From contig NZ_CP041186.1 of assembly GCF_006517175.1 (NCBI RefSeq), forward strand, positions 2,445,001 to 2,509,000: a DNA stretch of 64,000 nucleotides, read 5' to 3'. The translations under genes and the position numbers were made by a program. Every line of letters begins with the position of its first letter. Position 1 is the stretch's first letter. The notes below the pieces were generated by a model. It ran no database searches. It was not told the DNA's origin and saw only the letters and a list, made by a program, of their open reading frames with translations. Shown one piece after another: positions 54,070 through 64,000 of this stretch. Source of the stretch: Persicimonas caeni. Its GTDB lineage: Bacteria; Myxococcota_A; Bradymonadia; Bradymonadales; Bradymonadaceae.

Positions 54070-54921
54070 CTATTCGGCCACCCCGGCGTTCTGTTCGAAG
54101 TGTGTGTAGCCCTCATCCGGCTCATCGGCGCCCACGATGGGCGCTCCGTTCTCGTGAGACTGACCGGCGAGGGTGCTAAAGATCCAATGGGCACGGCGCA
54201 CGGCGGTGACCGTGCTCAAAGCAGCCAGAAGGCCAATGCCGAAGATAGCGACGTGGAAGACAGGGCGCTGGGCGCCGGGCTCCAAGAATACCGCGGCGAT
54301 GGGCGCCGCGAAGAGCGTGAGGATCAACAACAAGAGCCGCTCGGGTCGCTGCATCAAGCCGACCTTGCAGTCGGCCCCGAGGCCCTCACCTCGGGCGCGG
54401 GCGTAGCTGACCATCACCGAGGCGAGCATCGCCCACAGCGCGAGCCAGGTGAGAGCGCCGCCGCCCCCATAGAAGGCGATTCCGGCGAACACCATTCCCT
54501 CGGCGATGCGATCGGCGAAAGAATCGAGAAAAGCGCCGGCAGGTGAGCCGGCATCGGTCTGGCGGGCCAGCAGGCCGTCGAGCAGGTCACAACTGGCCGC
54601 GGCGATGACCAGCCAGCAGCCGACCATGAAATAGCCGGTGCCCAGCGCGACGGCGGCCAAAGCGGCCAGGTAGAGCGAAAAGAGCGTGATGTGGTTGGGG
54701 CGCACCCCCAGGCGGTCGAGCCCGGAGATGATCGGGGTGACCAGCCAATACCAAAAACCGATGAGGATTCGGGGCAGCAGCACCGAGCCGTCGCGGCGGA
54801 GCGAGCGCTCAGTGCCGGCCGTGCTCAGCGCGTAGATCCCCAGCAAGACCACGAGCACCGCCCCCAGCAGCAGGCCGGGGGACAGCTTGACGAGCAAGTC
54901 GAACCATGGCGCGTTTGGCAT
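54070..54921 (-). CDS. CDP-alcohol phosphatidyltransferase (candidate inositol-phosphate lipid synthase)
   Basis: The 283-residue integral membrane enzyme carries the full CDP-OH-P motif: CDLLDGLLARQTDAGSPAGA followed by FLDSFADRIAEG, giving D-x2-D-G-x2-A-R-x8-G-x3-D-x3-D. VTPIISGLDRLGVRPNHITL matches the entry to the family's first helix. The reaction joins a CDP-activated group to an alcohol or phosphate alcohol. Lying 18 bases after the myo-inositol-phosphate synthase, it most likely makes phosphatidylinositol phosphate. Use of a CDP-cyclitol made by the divergent cytidylyltransferase-like enzyme is the other option. Confidence 0.85.
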   Translation of the reverse strand: MPNAPWFDLLVKLSPGLLLGAVLVVLLGIYALSTAGTERSLRRDGSVLLPRILIGFWYWLVTPIISGLDRLGVRPNHITLFSLYLAALAAVALGTGYFMVGCWLVIAAASCDLLDGLLARQTDAGSPAGAFLDSFADRIAEGMVFAGIAFYGGGGALTWLALWAMLASVMVSYARARGEGLGADCKVGLMQRPERLLLLILTLFAAPIAAVFLEPGAQRPVFHVAIFGIGLLAALSTVTAVRRAHWIFSTLAGQSHENGAPIVGADEPDEGYTHFEQNAGVAE

Positions 54922-54939
54922 CTGGTCACCCGTGTCAAA

Positions 54940-56286
<1,347 letters not shown>

Positions 56287-56726
56287 GATGACCTCTCGAG
56301 GCTCGTGTCATTAGCGATGTGAATTGCGTCGGCTGACTCGCCCCCCGTCTGCCACGCTCGCCGTTGTGGCAGCGGCGCGGCAGCGGATGCCCTCCCGTCG
56401 ACTGCGGGGGGAGTCTCAGCTCCGGCAGTAACAGACAAGGTAGTTGCGTTGTCGACATTTCCAAGCATAAACCCGGCCAGCAGGTTCTTCCACCTTCTGG
56501 CCCACAGACGACGCCCTGACAGGCGCCCACGCTCGGGCTGGCGGCGCTGATCTTGCAAGCTTCTTGGGCCGCCACAGGCCCCGGGCGCCGCGACCCAACC
56601 CAGCGCGCGCCTCGAGCCCCAGCCGCGCCGGTCCCATTGGAGCATCTTTGCTCCAATGGACGTGCCGCATGTGGAGTGATATGTCTCCACTTGTTGACAA
56701 CTCCCTGACGTAACTGACGAAGTTCG
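56287..56726. other. 440-base divergent regulatory region with hairpins
   Basis: No gene is seen. Near the plus-strand gene lie two inverted repeats: CCATTGGAGCA/TGCTCCAATGG with a 4-base loop (56634-56659), and GTGGAG/CTCCAC (about 56671-56690). They could be a repressor operator or leader hairpins. The region should hold the promoters of both the inositol-phosphate synthase run and the cyclase-fusion run, so one regulator might control both. Confidence 0.55.
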
Positions 56727-58592
56727 ATGTATCAAAAAGCACTCATCCCTGCCGCCGGACGCGGCGCTCGTCTCGACCGCCCCAATACTCCCAAGCCGCT
56801 CGTCGACGTGGGCGGCCGCCCCTTGATCCTGCATGTGCTCGAGCAACTCGAGGCCGCCGGAGTCGACGAGGCGGTGGTCGTGTTGGGCTTCGAAGCCAAA
56901 AAGATCGCCCGCGAGCTGACCAACCACCCCGACCTGTCCATTCAGGTGACCTTGGTCGAGAATCCGTCGTGGCAACATGGCCTGGCCAGCAGCTTGCTGG
57001 CGGCCCGCGAGCACTTCGACGCGCCCTTCTTGCTGTCGATGGCCGACCACTTCTTCGACCCCGCGCTCGTCGAGCGCATGGCCCAGGTCGACCTGAGCGA
57101 CGAGCAGGTTGCCTGCATGCTCGTCGATCGTGATACGAGCCGAATCTACGACCTGGACGCCGCCGTCAAGGTCAACCTCGACGGCGAGCGCGTGCTCGAC
57201 GCCTCTCGAAGCCTCGAAAACGCCCACGGCGTCGACGCCGGGCTCTTTGCCTGCCGCCCCGCTCTGTTCGACGCCCTCGAGGCCACCTTGGCCGACACCG
57301 AGCCCGCCGACCTGACCGACGCCATCGCCCGGCTGGCCGCCGACGGCAAGGTCGCCGCCCGCTTTGTCGGCGAGCGCAAGTGGTACGACATCGACACCCC
57401 GCCGGCGCTGATTCGCGCCGAGATGGACCACCGCCAAAAGCGCCGCGTCGAGGCGGTCTTCTCGGCCGACATCCACGACACCGACCGCGAGACCCACGAG
57501 TACACCTTCGTCACCGGCAAGCCCATCGAGACCGACGTGTTCGTCCAGCGCGGCTTCGTGCGCAACCCGAACACCATCAAGCTCATCCCCGACGAGAGCG
57601 CCTCGTCGCCCATCTACGTGTTCACCGACACGCGCGTCAACGAGCTGTACGGCGACGATTTCGTCGGCGGCCTGAGCGACATGGGCTACGACGTGCGCCG
57701 CATCGTCATGGCCGAGGGCGAGGAGTCCAAGACCCTGTCGAACTACACCAAGCTCGTCGAGCACGTCCTCGGCGAGGGCATCGACGAGCGCTCGGTGCTC
57801 GTCAGCCTGGGCGGCGGCGCGGTGTGCAACGTGTGCGGCTTTATCGCCTCGACCCTGTACCGCGGCATCGGCCTGGTGCACGTTCCCACCACGCTCATGG
57901 CCCAGTGCGACGCCGCCATCAGCCACAAGCAGGGCGTCAACGGCGAGCGCGGCAAAAACCTGGTCGGCGCCTACTACCCGCCCATCAATATCGCCGTCGA
58001 CGTCGAGGTCCTGGCCACCCTCGAGGACTGGCTCATCCCCGACGGCCTGAGCGAAGTCGTCAAGCACGCGCTCGGCCAAGACCCCGACTACCTGCAATTT
58101 TTGCTCGACTACGACGGCGCCATCGACGACCCCGACTTTCTGGAGGCGGTCGTGCGCAAGAATATCGAGCTCAAGTGCGAGCTGATGGCCATCGACCCCA
58201 AAGAGCTTCGCGAGGGCATGGTCCTGCAGTACGGCCACACCGTCGGCCACCCCATCGAGTACCTGTCGGGCTACGACCTGAACCACGGCCAGTCGGTCGG
58301 CATCGGCATGATGGTCGCCGCGCGCGTCTCCCGCCTTCTGGGCGGCTGCGACGAGGAGATCATCGAGCTGCACCGCCACGTCATCGAAAAGTACGAGCTG
58401 CCCACCCGCATCCCCGAGTCGATCAAGGTCGACGACATCCTGGCGATGATGCGCTTCAACAAGCGCTACCTGACCGAAGGCACGCGCATGGCGCTCGTCG
58501 ACGGGCCGGGCACGCTGTGGTCGGTCGACGATGACTACGCGATTCCGGTCAGCGACGCCGTCCTTCGTGAAGCGATCGAAGCGAGCTATTGA
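56727..58592 (+). CDS. Fusion of an inositol-phosphate-cytidylyltransferase-like domain and a 2-deoxy-scyllo-inosose-synthase-like cyclase
   Basis: The 621-residue protein has two enzymes. Residues 1-235 are a nucleotidyltransferase: KALIPAAGRGARLDRPNTPK, NPSWQHGLASSLLAA, PFLLSMADHFFDP and AHGVDAGLFACRP. That pattern fits CTP:inositol-1-phosphate cytidylyltransferases. Residues about 255-621 are a sugar phosphate cyclase: VSLGGGAVCNVCGFIAS, SHKQGVN (about 399-405), GKNLVGAYYPP, LSEVVKHAL (about 442), YGHTVGH (about 502-508) and LNHGQSVGIGMM. The KQ-x-VN and GKNLVGxYYPP forms follow 2-deoxy-scyllo-inosose synthase, not dehydroquinate synthase (DS-x-GGK). Catalytic Lys and metal ligands Glu, His, His are present. 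Likely role: make and activate a cyclitol. Confidence 0.85.
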   Translation: MYQKALIPAAGRGARLDRPNTPKPLVDVGGRPLILHVLEQLEAAGVDEAVVVLGFEAKKIARELTNHPDLSIQVTLVENPSWQHGLASSLLAAREHFDAPFLLSMADHFFDPALVERMAQVDLSDEQVACMLVDRDTSRIYDLDAAVKVNLDGERVLDASRSLENAHGVDAGLFACRPALFDALEATLADTEPADLTDAIARLAADGKVAARFVGERKWYDIDTPPALIRAEMDHRQKRRVEAVFSADIHDTDRETHEYTFVTGKPIETDVFVQRGFVRNPNTIKLIPDESASSPIYVFTDTRVNELYGDDFVGGLSDMGYDVRRIVMAEGEESKTLSNYTKLVEHVLGEGIDERSVLVSLGGGAVCNVCGFIASTLYRGIGLVHVPTTLMAQCDAAISHKQGVNGERGKNLVGAYYPPINIAVDVEVLATLEDWLIPDGLSEVVKHALGQDPDYLQFLLDYDGAIDDPDFLEAVVRKNIELKCELMAIDPKELREGMVLQYGHTVGHPIEYLSGYDLNHGQSVGIGMMVAARVSRLLGGCDEEIIELHRHVIEKYELPTRIPESIKVDDILAMMRFNKRYLTEGTRMALVDGPGTLWSVDDDYAIPVSDAVLREAIEASY

Positions 58593-58600
58593 GGTCGACC

Positions 58601-59341
58601 ATGCCACGCGAAATCCTGATCACCGGCGGCTCCTCCGGCATCGGCCTCGAGACCGCCCGCGCCTTCATCGAAGCGGGCGACGACGTCCACATCGCCAGCC
58701 GCAACGCAGACAAACTGCAAGCGGCGAAGCAAGAGCTGGGCGACGTCACCACCCACCCGCTCGACGTCACTGACCAGGCCGCCGTCGACGCGCTCTTCGT
58801 CGAGCTCGGCGCCCTCGACGTGCTCGTGGCCAACGCCGGCGTCTGCCTGCAGGCGCGCCTCGACGACGCGAACACCGACGAGGTCTGGCACACCACCATG
58901 GATGTGAACCTCAACGGCGTCTACTACTGCCTCAAGGCCGCCCAGAAGACCCTCGTCGACGGCGGAAGCATCGTCACCGTCTCGTCGGGCCTGGGCAAAA
59001 ACGCCCGCGCCGGCTACGAGGCCTACACCGCCAGCAAGCACGCCGTTTTGGGGCTGACCAAATGCGTCGCCCTCGAACTCGCCCCGCGCGGCATCCGCGT
59101 CAACGCGGTCTGCCCCGGCTGGGTCGACACCCCCATGTCGCGCGCCGACAGCGCCGAAGGCGCGCGACGCGCCGGTGTGGAAACCGACGAGTTCCGCAAG
59201 GAGGCCATCGCCGGCATCCCGCTCGGCCGCATGGTCGAGCCGGAGGATGTCGCCGACTTGATCGCATTTTTGTGCTCCGGCGCAGCACGTGCAATCACCG
59301 GGCAGTCGTACAACATCGCCTGCGGCGAGTTCTTCAACTGA
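58601..59341 (+). CDS. Short-chain dehydrogenase/reductase (candidate cyclitol ketone reductase)
   Basis: The 246-residue classical SDR has the cofactor loop TGGSSGIGLETARAF, VLVANAGV, the active-site Ser in VTVSSGLG and Tyr-x3-Lys in YEAYTASKHAVLG, and PGWVDTPMS. It reduces or oxidises an alcohol/ketone pair with NAD(P). Starting 9 bases after the cyclase fusion, it could reduce the ketone of an inosose-type product. Substrate is inferred from position only. GAGGT seven bases before ATG 58601 supports the start over an in-frame TTG at 58589. Long family B repeats follow its stop. Confidence 0.88.
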   Translation: MPREILITGGSSGIGLETARAFIEAGDDVHIASRNADKLQAAKQELGDVTTHPLDVTDQAAVDALFVELGALDVLVANAGVCLQARLDDANTDEVWHTTMDVNLNGVYYCLKAAQKTLVDGGSIVTVSSGLGKNARAGYEAYTASKHAVLGLTKCVALELAPRGIRVNAVCPGWVDTPMSRADSAEGARRAGVETDEFRKEAIAGIPLGRMVEPEDVADLIAFLCSGAARAITGQSYNIACGEFFN

Positions 59342-59366
59342 GAACACAGCTCGATCGAGCAAACGC

Positions 59367-59604
59367 ATCCTCTCCGCCCGCAGCGAAGCGAAGGGAAGGA
59401 GAGGACCGAGGAGAGGCTCCCTTTCCATGAAGCGAAGCAAAATGGAGAGGGATCAAGGGAGAGGTCTTTCGCACACCAACTACTTTCCTCCTCCTCGGTC
59501 CTCCTCCACTCCGCTACGCTTCGCGGAGGAGGAGTCCCCTCCTTGGTCCTCCCCATCTCTCCGCTGCGCTACGAGCGGGGAGGAAAATGTCGAGTAGAGT
59601 AGGC
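59367..59604. repeat. Family B repeat tract between the SDR and kinase genes
   Basis: It contains CCTCTCCGCCCGCAGCG, GGGAAGGAGAGGACCGAGG and CCCTTTCCATGAAGCG-type stems, ACCAACTACTTTCC, CCTCCTCC...GGAGGAGG, and a last GGGGAGGAAAATGTCGAG. The order matches the tracts at 4444-4714 and 19208-19673. The final copy ends about six bases before the kinase start, so the kinase ribosome site region is repeat-derived. Confidence 0.85.
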
Positions 59605-59609
59605 TTTTC

Positions 59610-60572
59610 ATGAAGACGTTGATCGCCGGCCACACCACCCACGACCACTACCAAGGCGGCTTCGCCGCCGGCGGCTGCGCCTTCTACGGCGCCAAGGTCC
59701 ACCACGCGCTCGACCGCCTCGCAGCGAGGGCAAGATGCCCCCGCACCGATGGGACGAGCGCAGCTTCGGTGCGGGGGCATCTTGCCCTCGTCGACGGACA
59801 CACCCACCTGGTCACCGTCGTCGGCCACGACTTCACCCGCGACGACGAACTCAGCGACCTCGACGCCACCGTCCACCGCCAGGGCCAGACGACCGTCTTC
59901 GCCAACTACTACCCCGACGACGCCCCGCGCATCCAACTGCTCGAGGCGATGGCCCCCGAGGTCACCCCCGACATGGTGTCAGACACCATGTTGGACGCCG
60001 ACCTCGTCCACCTCGCCCCGGTCCTGGGCGAAATCGACCTGCTTCGCTGGAAGGACGCCGTCGGCGACGGCCTCCTGGCGATCAACGTGCAGGGCTGGAT
60101 CAAAGTCCCCGGCCCTGTCTTCGACGCCTCCGAGCTCGAAGGCGTCCAGCAACGCGGCGTCACCGGCCAAGCGCACCGCGTCGTCCAGCAGTTCTGGGAT
60201 GTGACCGAAGAGGATTTTCGGGGCGTCGACATCGCCTGCTTGAGCGAAGAGGACGTCATCGACCAACCCGGCCTGCTCGACAAGCTCGTGCGCGCCGTGC
60301 CCATCGTCGCCTATACCCTGGGCGAGCAGGGAAGCCGCATCTATGTCGACGGCGAACCCACCGAGGTGGGCATCTACCCCACCGACGCGGTCGACCCCAC
60401 CGGCGCCGGCGACACCTTCGCTGCGAGCTTCTGCCACCAAATCGCCGCCGGCCATGCTCCCGTCGACGCCGCCCGCTTCGCCGCGGCCTGCGCCTCCATC
60501 GTCGTCGAAGATATCGGCGCCCGCGCCCTCACCCGCCTCGACGAGGCCGAGGGGCGCATGGAGGCGATTTGA
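59610..60572 (+). CDS. PfkB-family carbohydrate/cyclitol kinase with an in-frame hairpin insertion
   Basis: The 320-residue PfkB kinase has GGFAAGGCAFYGAKVHHAL near the N-terminus, HTHLVTVVGHDF, and the C-terminal DAVDPTGAGDTFAASF with catalytic Asp and anion hole. It phosphorylates a sugar or cyclitol hydroxyl; inositol-type kinases belong to this family. Between HHAL and HTHLVTVVG about 25 residues (RLAARARCPRTDGTSAASV and on) replace a normal short loop and come from a perfect 25-base inverted repeat at 59725-59790. The frame is kept and motifs flank it intact, so the enzyme may still work. As third gene of the cyclase set, it may supply the cyclitol phosphate for activation. Confidence 0.85.
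   Translation: MKTLIAGHTTHDHYQGGFAAGGCAFYGAKVHHALDRLAARARCPRTDGTSAASVRGHLALVDGHTHLVTVVGHDFTRDDELSDLDATVHRQGQTTVFANYYPDDAPRIQLLEAMAPEVTPDMVSDTMLDADLVHLAPVLGEIDLLRWKDAVGDGLLAINVQGWIKVPGPVFDASELEGVQQRGVTGQAHRVVQQFWDVTEEDFRGVDIACLSEEDVIDQPGLLDKLVRAVPIVAYTLGEQGSRIYVDGEPTEVGIYPTDAVDPTGAGDTFAASFCHQIAAGHAPVDAARFAAACASIVVEDIGARALTRLDEAEGRMEAI
59725..59790. repeat. Perfect 25-base inverted repeat inside the kinase gene
   Basis: Arms 59725-59749 (CGAGGGCAAGATGCCCCCGC and on to ACCGA) and 59766-59790 are exact reverse complements with a 16-base loop. It is unlike families A-D and occurs once in this window. It is translated in frame, adding about 22 residues. Confidence 0.95.
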
Positions 60573-60573
60573 G

Positions 60574-60800
60574 GGGCGGAGGCCCTGCAGGAGAGCAACG
60601 CCTGCTATTAGGGGCGAGGGCTGAACAGCGCCCTCGACAAACGACAATTTGAGGGTCGACTCATCCACCACATGAGGCTCATTGAAGTCATCAACCACAT
60701 GAGCCACATTGAAACGCCCCTCAAATTGTAGTTCCGCGCCGCCGTTCAGGCGCCCCTAATAGCTGGCGCCGCGCCCCTGCAAGGCGTTCGCCCACCGTCG
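60574..60800. repeat. Family C palindrome nested in a family D palindrome
   Basis: Outer arms: CCCTGCAGGAGAGCAACGCC with TATTAGGGGCGAGG on the left, and GGCGCCCCTAATAGCTGGCG with CCCCTGCAAGGCG on the right (family D). Inside (about 60640-60740) are ACAAACGACAATTTGAGGG and CCCCTCAAATTGTAGTT (family C arms) around two CCACATGAG units. This fills most of the 330-base gap between the kinase stop and the antiporter start. No promoter was assigned. Confidence 0.8.
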
Positions 60801-60902
60801 AAGTTGGTTGCTCGCCTCTCGCACATAGGTTACACGCAGAATTGCGCGTGATCTGTTTGTGGCACGATCTGTTGAGCACCTTCTTCGCTGTGAGGCGCCT
60901 CG

Positions 60903-62945
60903 ATGCACGACCTGCACCTACTGGCTGATTTTTTGATCATCGTGAGTCTGTCGGTGATCGTCGTCTGGCTCTTCCACAAGATCAAATTGCCGTCCCTGGT
61001 CGGCTTTTTGGCCGCAGGCGTGCTCATCGGGCCGGGCGGCATGGCGGTGATCGCCGACCCGAGCGAGGTCGAGCTGCTGGCCGAGATCGGCGTGGTGCTC
61101 CTGCTCTTCTCCATCGGCCTGGAGTTCTCGCTGCGCGACCTGATGCGCATCCGCAGGCTGGTCTTCGGCGGCGGGGGCATGCAGCTGTTGGGCACCGCGG
61201 CGATCGTGGCCGGGATTGCGATGGGGGTGGGGATTGCCTGGAACGTGTCGCTCTTCTGGGGGGCGCTGGTGGGGCTGAGCTCGACGGCGATCGTGTTGAG
61301 CCTGTTGCAGCAATCGGGTCAGCTCAGCGCGGTGCACGGCCAGGGGATGCTGGGGATCTTGATCTTTCAGGACCTCGCCGTCGTCGCGCTCATCTTGCTC
61401 GCCCCCATCATGGCCGGCCAGGCGCCCGGGGCGAAGGAGGTGGCGTTTATCTTCCTGAAAGCCTTCGGGGTCATCGTCGGGCTGATGCTCCTGGCGACCT
61501 ACGTCTACCCGTGGTTCATCGAGAAGGTCGTCAAGACCCGCCAGCGCGAGCTGTTCACGCTGCTGACCATTCTGGTGGGCGTGGGCACGGCGTACCTGTC
61601 GGGGCTGGCGGGGCTGTCGCTGGCGCTGGGGGCGTTTTTGGCGGGGCTTGTGATCTCGGAGTCGCCCTACTCGCACCAGATGCTCTCGGAGGTGCTGCCG
61701 TTTCGCGACCTGTTCAACAGCCTCTTCTTCGTGTCGGTGGGCATGTTGTTCTCGCCGACGGTCTTCATGAATATGCCCTTCGAGCTCATCGGGCTGATCG
61801 TGGCGGTCTTCGTCATCAAGGCGCTCATCGCCGGCACGGTCATCCTGGTGCTCGGCTATGGGCTGCGCGTGGCGGTGCTCGTGGGAATCGGCCTGGCCCA
61901 GGTCGGTGAATTCTCGTTCGTGCTGGCGCGCGAGGGGCTTCGCGTCGAGCTGCTCTCCCCCGATCAGTACTCGGTGTTCCTGGCCGTGTCGGTCATCACG
62001 ATGGCGGCCACCCCGCTGTTGTTCCGCCTGGCCGAGTGGCTCGCCGAGCGCACCGAGTTCGCCAAGCCATCGCGCCTCGAGCGGCTGCTCGCCCCGTCGC
62101 GCCGCGTCGAGGCCGTCCACCACGATGGCACCGAGCAGGACCTCGAAGACCACGTCATCGTCGTGGGCTACGGGCTCAACGGCAAAAACGTCGCCCGCGT
62201 GCTGCGGCGAATCGCGGTGCCGTACGTGATCGTGGAGATGAACTCGAAGACGGTGCGCGACAAGCGCGACGAAGAGCCGATCTATTTTGGCGACGCCGCC
62301 CGCCAGCCCATCTTGAAGCACCTGGGCATCGAGCAGGCGCGCTCGTTGGTCGTGGCCATCGGCGACGCGCCCACCACCCGACGCATCGTCGCCCAGGCCC
62401 GCCGCCTCAACCCCGAACTGTTCATCGTGGTTCGCACCCGCTACGAGCGCGAGGTCGACGACCTGTACGAGCTGGGCGCCTCGGAGGTCATCCCTGAGGA
62501 ATTCGAGACCTCGCTCGAGCTGGTCGGCTCGGTGCTCGAGAGCTACGGCGCCTCACCGGTCGACATCCTGCGCGAAAAGGACCGCATCCGCCGCGAGGCC
62601 TACGGCTTCTTGCGCATGCCGCGCGCCCCGGAGCAGTCGCGCACCCGGCTGACCCTCAAGCAACTCATCGGCCGCAGCGAGGCCGACATCATCCGCGTGC
62701 CCCGCGGCGGCGCCGTCGAGGGCAAAACCCTGCGCGAGCTGAACCTGCGCGCCGAGACCGGCGCCTCCATCGTGGGGGTGGTCCGCCAGAACGACCTCGA
62801 GATCAACCCGCCGGCCAACTGGATCCTGAAGGGCTGGGACGAGCTCGTCATCCTCGGCAAGGGCCCCCAGGTGGCCCGGGCGCGCGAGATGGTGTCGCGG
62901 GTGGAGGAAGAGGTGGCAGCAGAGTCGAATTCGACGAACGAGTAG
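60903..62945 (+). CDS. CPA2 cation:proton antiporter with RCK (TrkA-N/TrkA-C) domains
   Basis: The 680-residue protein has a twelve- to thirteen-helix Na+/H+ exchanger domain (1-385), with LPSLVGFLAAGVLIGPGG, LLFSIGLEFSLRDL, LGILIFQDLAVV (the membrane Asp in QDLA) and LGAFLAGLVISESPYSHQ. A TrkA-N/RCK domain (about 420-540: HVIVVGYGLNGKNVARVLR, YFGDAARQPIL) and a TrkA-C domain (about 595-675) follow. It matches KefB/KefC-type or other CPA2 potassium/proton antiporters gated by nucleotides. It stands alone; no ancillary KefF/KefG-like gene is seen. Confidence 0.93.
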   Translation: MHDLHLLADFLIIVSLSVIVVWLFHKIKLPSLVGFLAAGVLIGPGGMAVIADPSEVELLAEIGVVLLLFSIGLEFSLRDLMRIRRLVFGGGGMQLLGTAAIVAGIAMGVGIAWNVSLFWGALVGLSSTAIVLSLLQQSGQLSAVHGQGMLGILIFQDLAVVALILLAPIMAGQAPGAKEVAFIFLKAFGVIVGLMLLATYVYPWFIEKVVKTRQRELFTLLTILVGVGTAYLSGLAGLSLALGAFLAGLVISESPYSHQMLSEVLPFRDLFNSLFFVSVGMLFSPTVFMNMPFELIGLIVAVFVIKALIAGTVILVLGYGLRVAVLVGIGLAQVGEFSFVLAREGLRVELLSPDQYSVFLAVSVITMAATPLLFRLAEWLAERTEFAKPSRLERLLAPSRRVEAVHHDGTEQDLEDHVIVVGYGLNGKNVARVLRRIAVPYVIVEMNSKTVRDKRDEEPIYFGDAARQPILKHLGIEQARSLVVAIGDAPTTRRIVAQARRLNPELFIVVRTRYEREVDDLYELGASEVIPEEFETSLELVGSVLESYGASPVDILREKDRIRREAYGFLRMPRAPEQSRTRLTLKQLIGRSEADIIRVPRGGAVEGKTLRELNLRAETGASIVGVVRQNDLEINPPANWILKGWDELVILGKGPQVARAREMVSRVEEEVAAESNSTNE

Positions 62946-63000
62946 GCCTTGCAGGGGAGTAACGCCGTCTATGAAGGGCGCCTGAACGGCGGGCAAAATC
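62945..63000. repeat. Family D half-element
   Basis: GGCCTTGCAGGGGAGTAACG, then CCGTCTATGAAGGGCGCCTG and AACGGCGGGC, match the family D arms near 60580 and 60745. It starts at the antiporter stop codon and lies between this gene and the convergent surface-protein gene. Confidence 0.7.
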
Positions 63001-63053
63001 TCGGCACCGCCATCAGGGAAACGGCGAAGGATTCGTGTGCGGCGAAAACGCCC

Positions 63054-64000
<947 letters not shown>

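Noticed and set aside
56727-58592. Second 3-dehydroquinate synthase (aroB paralogue)
   Set aside because: The DS-x-GGK motif is replaced by KQ-x-VN, GKNLVGxYYPP is present, and it is fused to a nucleotidyltransferase away from aro genes.

Overview
The window is chromosomal DNA from a GC-rich bacterium. No rRNA, tRNA, phage or plasmid gene was seen. Many secreted lipoproteins have Asp/Ala/Gly-rich linkers after the lipobox. Together with an IgGFc-binding-type surface lipoprotein, TPR-dynamin and GHKL ATPase proteins, sphingolipid-type enzymes and abundant palindromic repeats, this suggests a deltaproteobacterial or Myxococcota-like predator-type lineage such as the Bradymonadales. That placement is inference; no marker was searched.

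Layout. 1-9.3 kb: surface lipoproteins, a free-standing 2-oxoacid dehydrogenase acyltransferase domain, ssb with a LexA-like site, and a TPR-dynamin GTPase. 9.5-19.2 kb: glyQ-glyS, a lipoprotein, a lytic transglycosylase, and a radical SAM/phosphoesterase pair. 19.2-29.6 kb: M42 peptidase, then an almost complete aromatic amino acid locus (tyrA, aroC, fused aroK-D-E, fused aroB-A, pheA, an aminotransferase). The five central shikimate activities lie in two adjacent proteins in the same order as in the fungal AROM polypeptide. 29.6-37.5 kb: a GHKL (HSP90-type) ATPase, a degenerate GHKL-like paralogue and a TerB-like protein, split by an IS3-family element and arrays of a palindromic repeat. 37.5-42 kb: pyruvate carboxylase and a phosphoesterase.

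42.2-60.6 kb looks like a lipid head-group region. Eleven minus-strand genes run from myo-inositol-phosphate synthase through a CDP-alcohol phosphatidyltransferase, a GtrA protein, an RND/MMPL exporter, an Aur1-like PAP2 enzyme and a PgpA-like phosphatase, then an esterase and two surface proteins, to a ceramide-glucosyltransferase-like GT21 enzyme and a GT-B glycosyltransferase. Divergent from these is a plus-strand set: an inositol-phosphate-cytidylyltransferase-like domain fused to a 2-deoxy-scyllo-inosose-synthase-like cyclase, an SDR reductase and a PfkB kinase. Together they could make, activate and attach both myo-inositol and a second glucose-6-phosphate-derived cyclitol to membrane lipids. 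This is the best candidate for an undescribed system here. The window closes with a CPA2 antiporter and a truncated beta-helix surface protein.

Several families of palindromic repeats fill the gaps. I call them A (CCCCCCATCCGCC...CCTTCCCC), B (GGAGAGG/GGGGAGG type), C (GACAAACTACGATTTGAGGG), D (GCAGG..AG.AACGCC) and others. Two such elements sit in frame inside protein-coding genes, as Rickettsia palindromic elements do. A DUF559-type nuclease remnant lies between two family B palindromes.
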